Both the position numbers and the translations under genes were made by a program. The notes below the pieces were generated by a model. That model made no database searches and was not told the origin of the DNA. It was given only the letters and a program-made list of their open reading frames with translations. DNA of 7,734 nucleotides from Deltaproteobacteria bacterium (GTDB lineage Bacteria; Myxococcota_A; UBA796), in assembly GCA_002707085.1 (NCBI GenBank), contig PALY01000051.1, positions 36,309 to 44,042 of the forward strand, read 5' to 3'. Each line of letters starts with the position of its first letter. The stretch's first letter is position 1. Positions 6,094 through 7,734 of the stretch are shown here, one piece after another.

Positions 6094-6340
6094 TTTGCTC
6101 TCTCCTCACGGCATGCAAACTAACCTGGGAATTGGAAGCCCCGTAAGGCTCCACAGATCCATGACACTTCAGAGGTTTCGTCTGTGACGCGTGTTCACCG
6201 ATGATAGCGGCTTTACGCTAACGCAATTCAATTGCGATAAGGTGTGTATTGCATTAACCGGCCGATTCTTGAATCTACAGAGAAAAAGACACCGTCAAAT
6301 TCTGTTGTTCGCATCCAAGTATAGAAAGAGGCTCAGTTTG
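6094..6340. promoter_or_regulatory. Divergent intergenic region of cysK-grx and the HflK-like gene
   Basis: These 247 bases must hold promoters for both divergent genes. They contain the 15-bp palindrome listed separately, a GATTC-TT-GAATC inverted repeat (6264-6275), and a small hairpin in the presumed cysK leader (GG..AGCC 6134-6140 with GGCT-CC 6147-6152). On the - strand a TATCAT hexamer (complement of 6201-6215) lies about 19 bases from TTGAAT, which is a poor promoter match. I found no convincing sigma-70 promoter for the + strand gene, and no small gene. Confidence 0.5.
6222..6236. promoter_or_regulatory. Perfect 15-bp palindrome, candidate operator
   Basis: CGCAATT-C-AATTGCG: seven-base arms match perfectly around a central C. 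A further ATTGC half-site lies downstream at 6249-6253, in direct orientation to the right arm. The site is between two divergent genes, about 130 bases from the cysK start and 105 from the HflK-like start, so a dimeric regulator could act on either. The regulator is unknown. Confidence 0.4.
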
Positions 6341-7734
6341 ATGGATTCCATGGTCAAAACAGGCGTTAAAAAAACCCTTGTGCTACCTGCAGTGGCGGCA
6401 CTTTTGGGGTTTAGCGTTCTGTTTGTTTCCGGACGGATCTTGGGCTCCCTCGTGGTGGTCGCTGCATCACTCCATTGGTTGTGGCTTTTCATAGTTATTC
6501 TTGGGGTCCGCAGCCACATCATAGAATCGCATACTGGCTCGACATTGTCTGTGCGACGGGTGTTCATTGCGCTCTTATTTTTGACCGTCGCCTTTATTGG
6601 CGCTGCATTGGCTGGTGGATTTGCGTTTGTCGCACCTTCATCAACTGGAAATTTGGCTGGACTGGGTGCATTGATGTTGGTGGCAGCAGGTGCATCTGCC
6701 GTACTGTCGTTGGTCTTTCAATCACGCCGGTATGAATCGATTGTAGATGCAGTCGGATTGGCGAAACTTGGTCGGATCGGCGCATGGTTGGCCCTGTTCG
6801 GCGCCGCCTCTGTGTTTGCCGCTTATTTCGACATTTCTGCGTTCGAAACACAGGTTGGAATTCTGCTTTTGGTGGCTCCCGTTCTGTTGGCCCTTGAGTT
6901 GCTCTTCAGGGGAGTGTTCGGTTTTGTTCAGCGCCCACCTGCGGATGCCGCCTTTGGAGCAGATCTGATCGTCGCTCGTGTGTTTGGTTCGTCGTACAAC
7001 CCCATCCAGAGTGCATTCAATGGCATTGAAGATACGTTCGGGGTGGATGTGCGGAGTTCTTGGGCGCTTGGCTTCATGCGTCGAGTTTCATTTCCCTTGA
7101 TGATGGGTCTCGGGTTGTTCGCTTGGTGCCTATCCGCTTTGGTTGTTGTGGATGAATCTCAGTTGGCTGTCCGGGAACGACTCGGCAAGGTCAAGGCCGG
7201 AGAAGTTTTGCAGCCTGGACTCAACATCGGATTGCCTTGGCCTTTTGATCGGGTCCAAGTCGTCGAAACAGAGCGCGTACGAAGCATGCCGCTGGGTTTT
7301 ACGGGTGCGAAGGCTGACGTTCCTGCATTGTGGACGCAGTACCATGCGGAGGAGGAGTACAACCTTCTTATCGGAAATGGACGCGATCTGGTCACGGTGA
7401 ACGCTGAACTGCAGTACCGAATCAGTGATATCCATGATTGGATTTATGGCTGTCAGAATCCAGCCCAGGCGTTGGAGACACTCGCCTACCGTGTACTCAT
7501 GGAAGCCACCGTTGGCCGGACGCTTGATGAGGTCCTGTCGAAGGATATTGGGACGTTTTCCGCTCAGTTGAAGGCCGCACTCCAAAAGCAAGCCGATGAC
7601 AAGGGACTCGGCGTTGAGTTGGTGGCGCTCAATCTGCGGGGTCTGCACCCTCCAGTGGCTTTGGCTACGGAATACCAATCAGTGATCGCAGCCCAGCTCG
7701 ATCGCACGACCTACATTATCGATGCCGAAGCCTA
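6341..7734 (+). CDS. hflK: HflK-like SPFH/Band 7 protein with a seven-helix N-terminal membrane domain, 3'-truncated
   Basis: Open from ATG 6341 to the window end: 464 codons with no stop. AAGAGG (6326-6331), nine bases upstream, supports this start over ATG 6350. Hydrophobic segments lie at about residues 12-31, 35-56, 74-97, 105-126, 146-163, 172-195 and 251-270. The last leads directly into a Band 7 domain from about 271 (VDESQLAVRERLGKV, then LQPGLNIGLPWPFDRV). Further family features are a VTVNAELQYRI strand and a helix with HPPVALATEYQSVIAAQ followed by YIIDAEA, which resembles the end of the E. coli HflK SPFH region. HflK with HflC forms a membrane cage that controls the FtsH protease. 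E. coli HflK has a single membrane helix, so the first six helices are an extra module. An hflC-like gene would be expected downstream. A general flotillin/SPFH protein is the alternative. Confidence 0.82.
   Translation, partial: MDSMVKTGVKKTLVLPAVAALLGFSVLFVSGRILGSLVVVAASLHWLWLFIVILGVRSHIIESHTGSTLSVRRVFIALLFLTVAFIGAALAGGFAFVAPSSTGNLAGLGALMLVAAGASAVLSLVFQSRRYESIVDAVGLAKLGRIGAWLALFGAASVFAAYFDISAFETQVGILLLVAPVLLALELLFRGVFGFVQRPPADAAFGADLIVARVFGSSYNPIQSAFNGIEDTFGVDVRSSWALGFMRRVSFPLMMGLGLFAWCLSALVVVDESQLAVRERLGKVKAGEVLQPGLNIGLPWPFDRVQVVETERVRSMPLGFTGAKADVPALWTQYHAEEEYNLLIGNGRDLVTVNAELQYRISDIHDWIYGCQNPAQALETLAYRVLMEATVGRTLDEVLSKDIGTFSAQLKAALQKQADDKGLGVELVALNLRGLHPPVALATEYQSVIAAQLDRTTYIIDAEA

Noticed and set aside
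1..7734. CRISPR, insertion sequence, toxin-antitoxin, phage or defence system
   Set aside because: No regularly spaced repeats, terminal inverted repeats, transposase motifs, paired small toxin/antitoxin genes or nuclease/helicase domains were seen.

Overview
The window is mid-50s percent GC by eye and compactly organised, with ATG/GTG starts and clear Shine-Dalgarno sites. It reads as ordinary chromosomal DNA of a Gram-negative bacterium. The HflK-like membrane protein, the acyl-adenylating enzyme next to an FAD oxidoreductase, and the domain-shuffled proteins would suit a Myxococcota- or Bradymonadota-like lineage. That assignment is a weak inference, not something the sequence proves. I see no tRNA, rRNA, CRISPR array, insertion sequence or phage gene.

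Layout. (1) Bases 1-276 hold the C-terminal end of an acyl-AMP/acyl-CoA ligase. Seven bases later comes a complete FAD-dependent oxidoreductase of the geranylgeranyl-reductase type (284-1591), so the two look like one operon. (2) A separate gene (1733-2719) encodes an unrecognised N-terminally anchored protein with a carboxypeptidase-regulatory-like beta domain. A terminator-like hairpin overlaps its stop codon. (3) A second + strand unit follows: a possible 40-residue ORF (2810-2932), a carboxymuconolactone decarboxylase/AhpD-like protein with a C-terminal two-helix membrane hairpin (about 2929-3636, probably with its N-terminus in another frame), and a 2-oxoglutarate/Fe(II) oxygenase of the isopenicillin-N-synthase type (3653-4588). 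(4) Convergent to this, on the - strand, is a cysteine synthase fused to a C-terminal glutaredoxin (4597-6093). (5) A divergent intergenic region (6094-6340) with a perfect 15-bp palindrome separates it from an HflK-like SPFH/Band 7 protein with a large seven-helix N-terminal membrane part (6341 to the window end, incomplete).

How the genes may work together. The ligase and oxidoreductase probably act in one lipid or secondary-metabolite pathway: adenylation of an acid, and reduction or oxidation of an unsaturated product. The AhpD-like protein (CxxC...H redox motif), the iron-dependent oxygenase and the cysteine synthase-glutaredoxin fusion share a thiol/redox theme, but the last is on the opposite strand and only proximity links it to the others. 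No coherent new defence or mobile system is visible. The most interesting items are the two unusual fusions, the probable frameshift at a T7 run in the AhpD-like gene, and the expanded membrane domain of the HflK-like protein.
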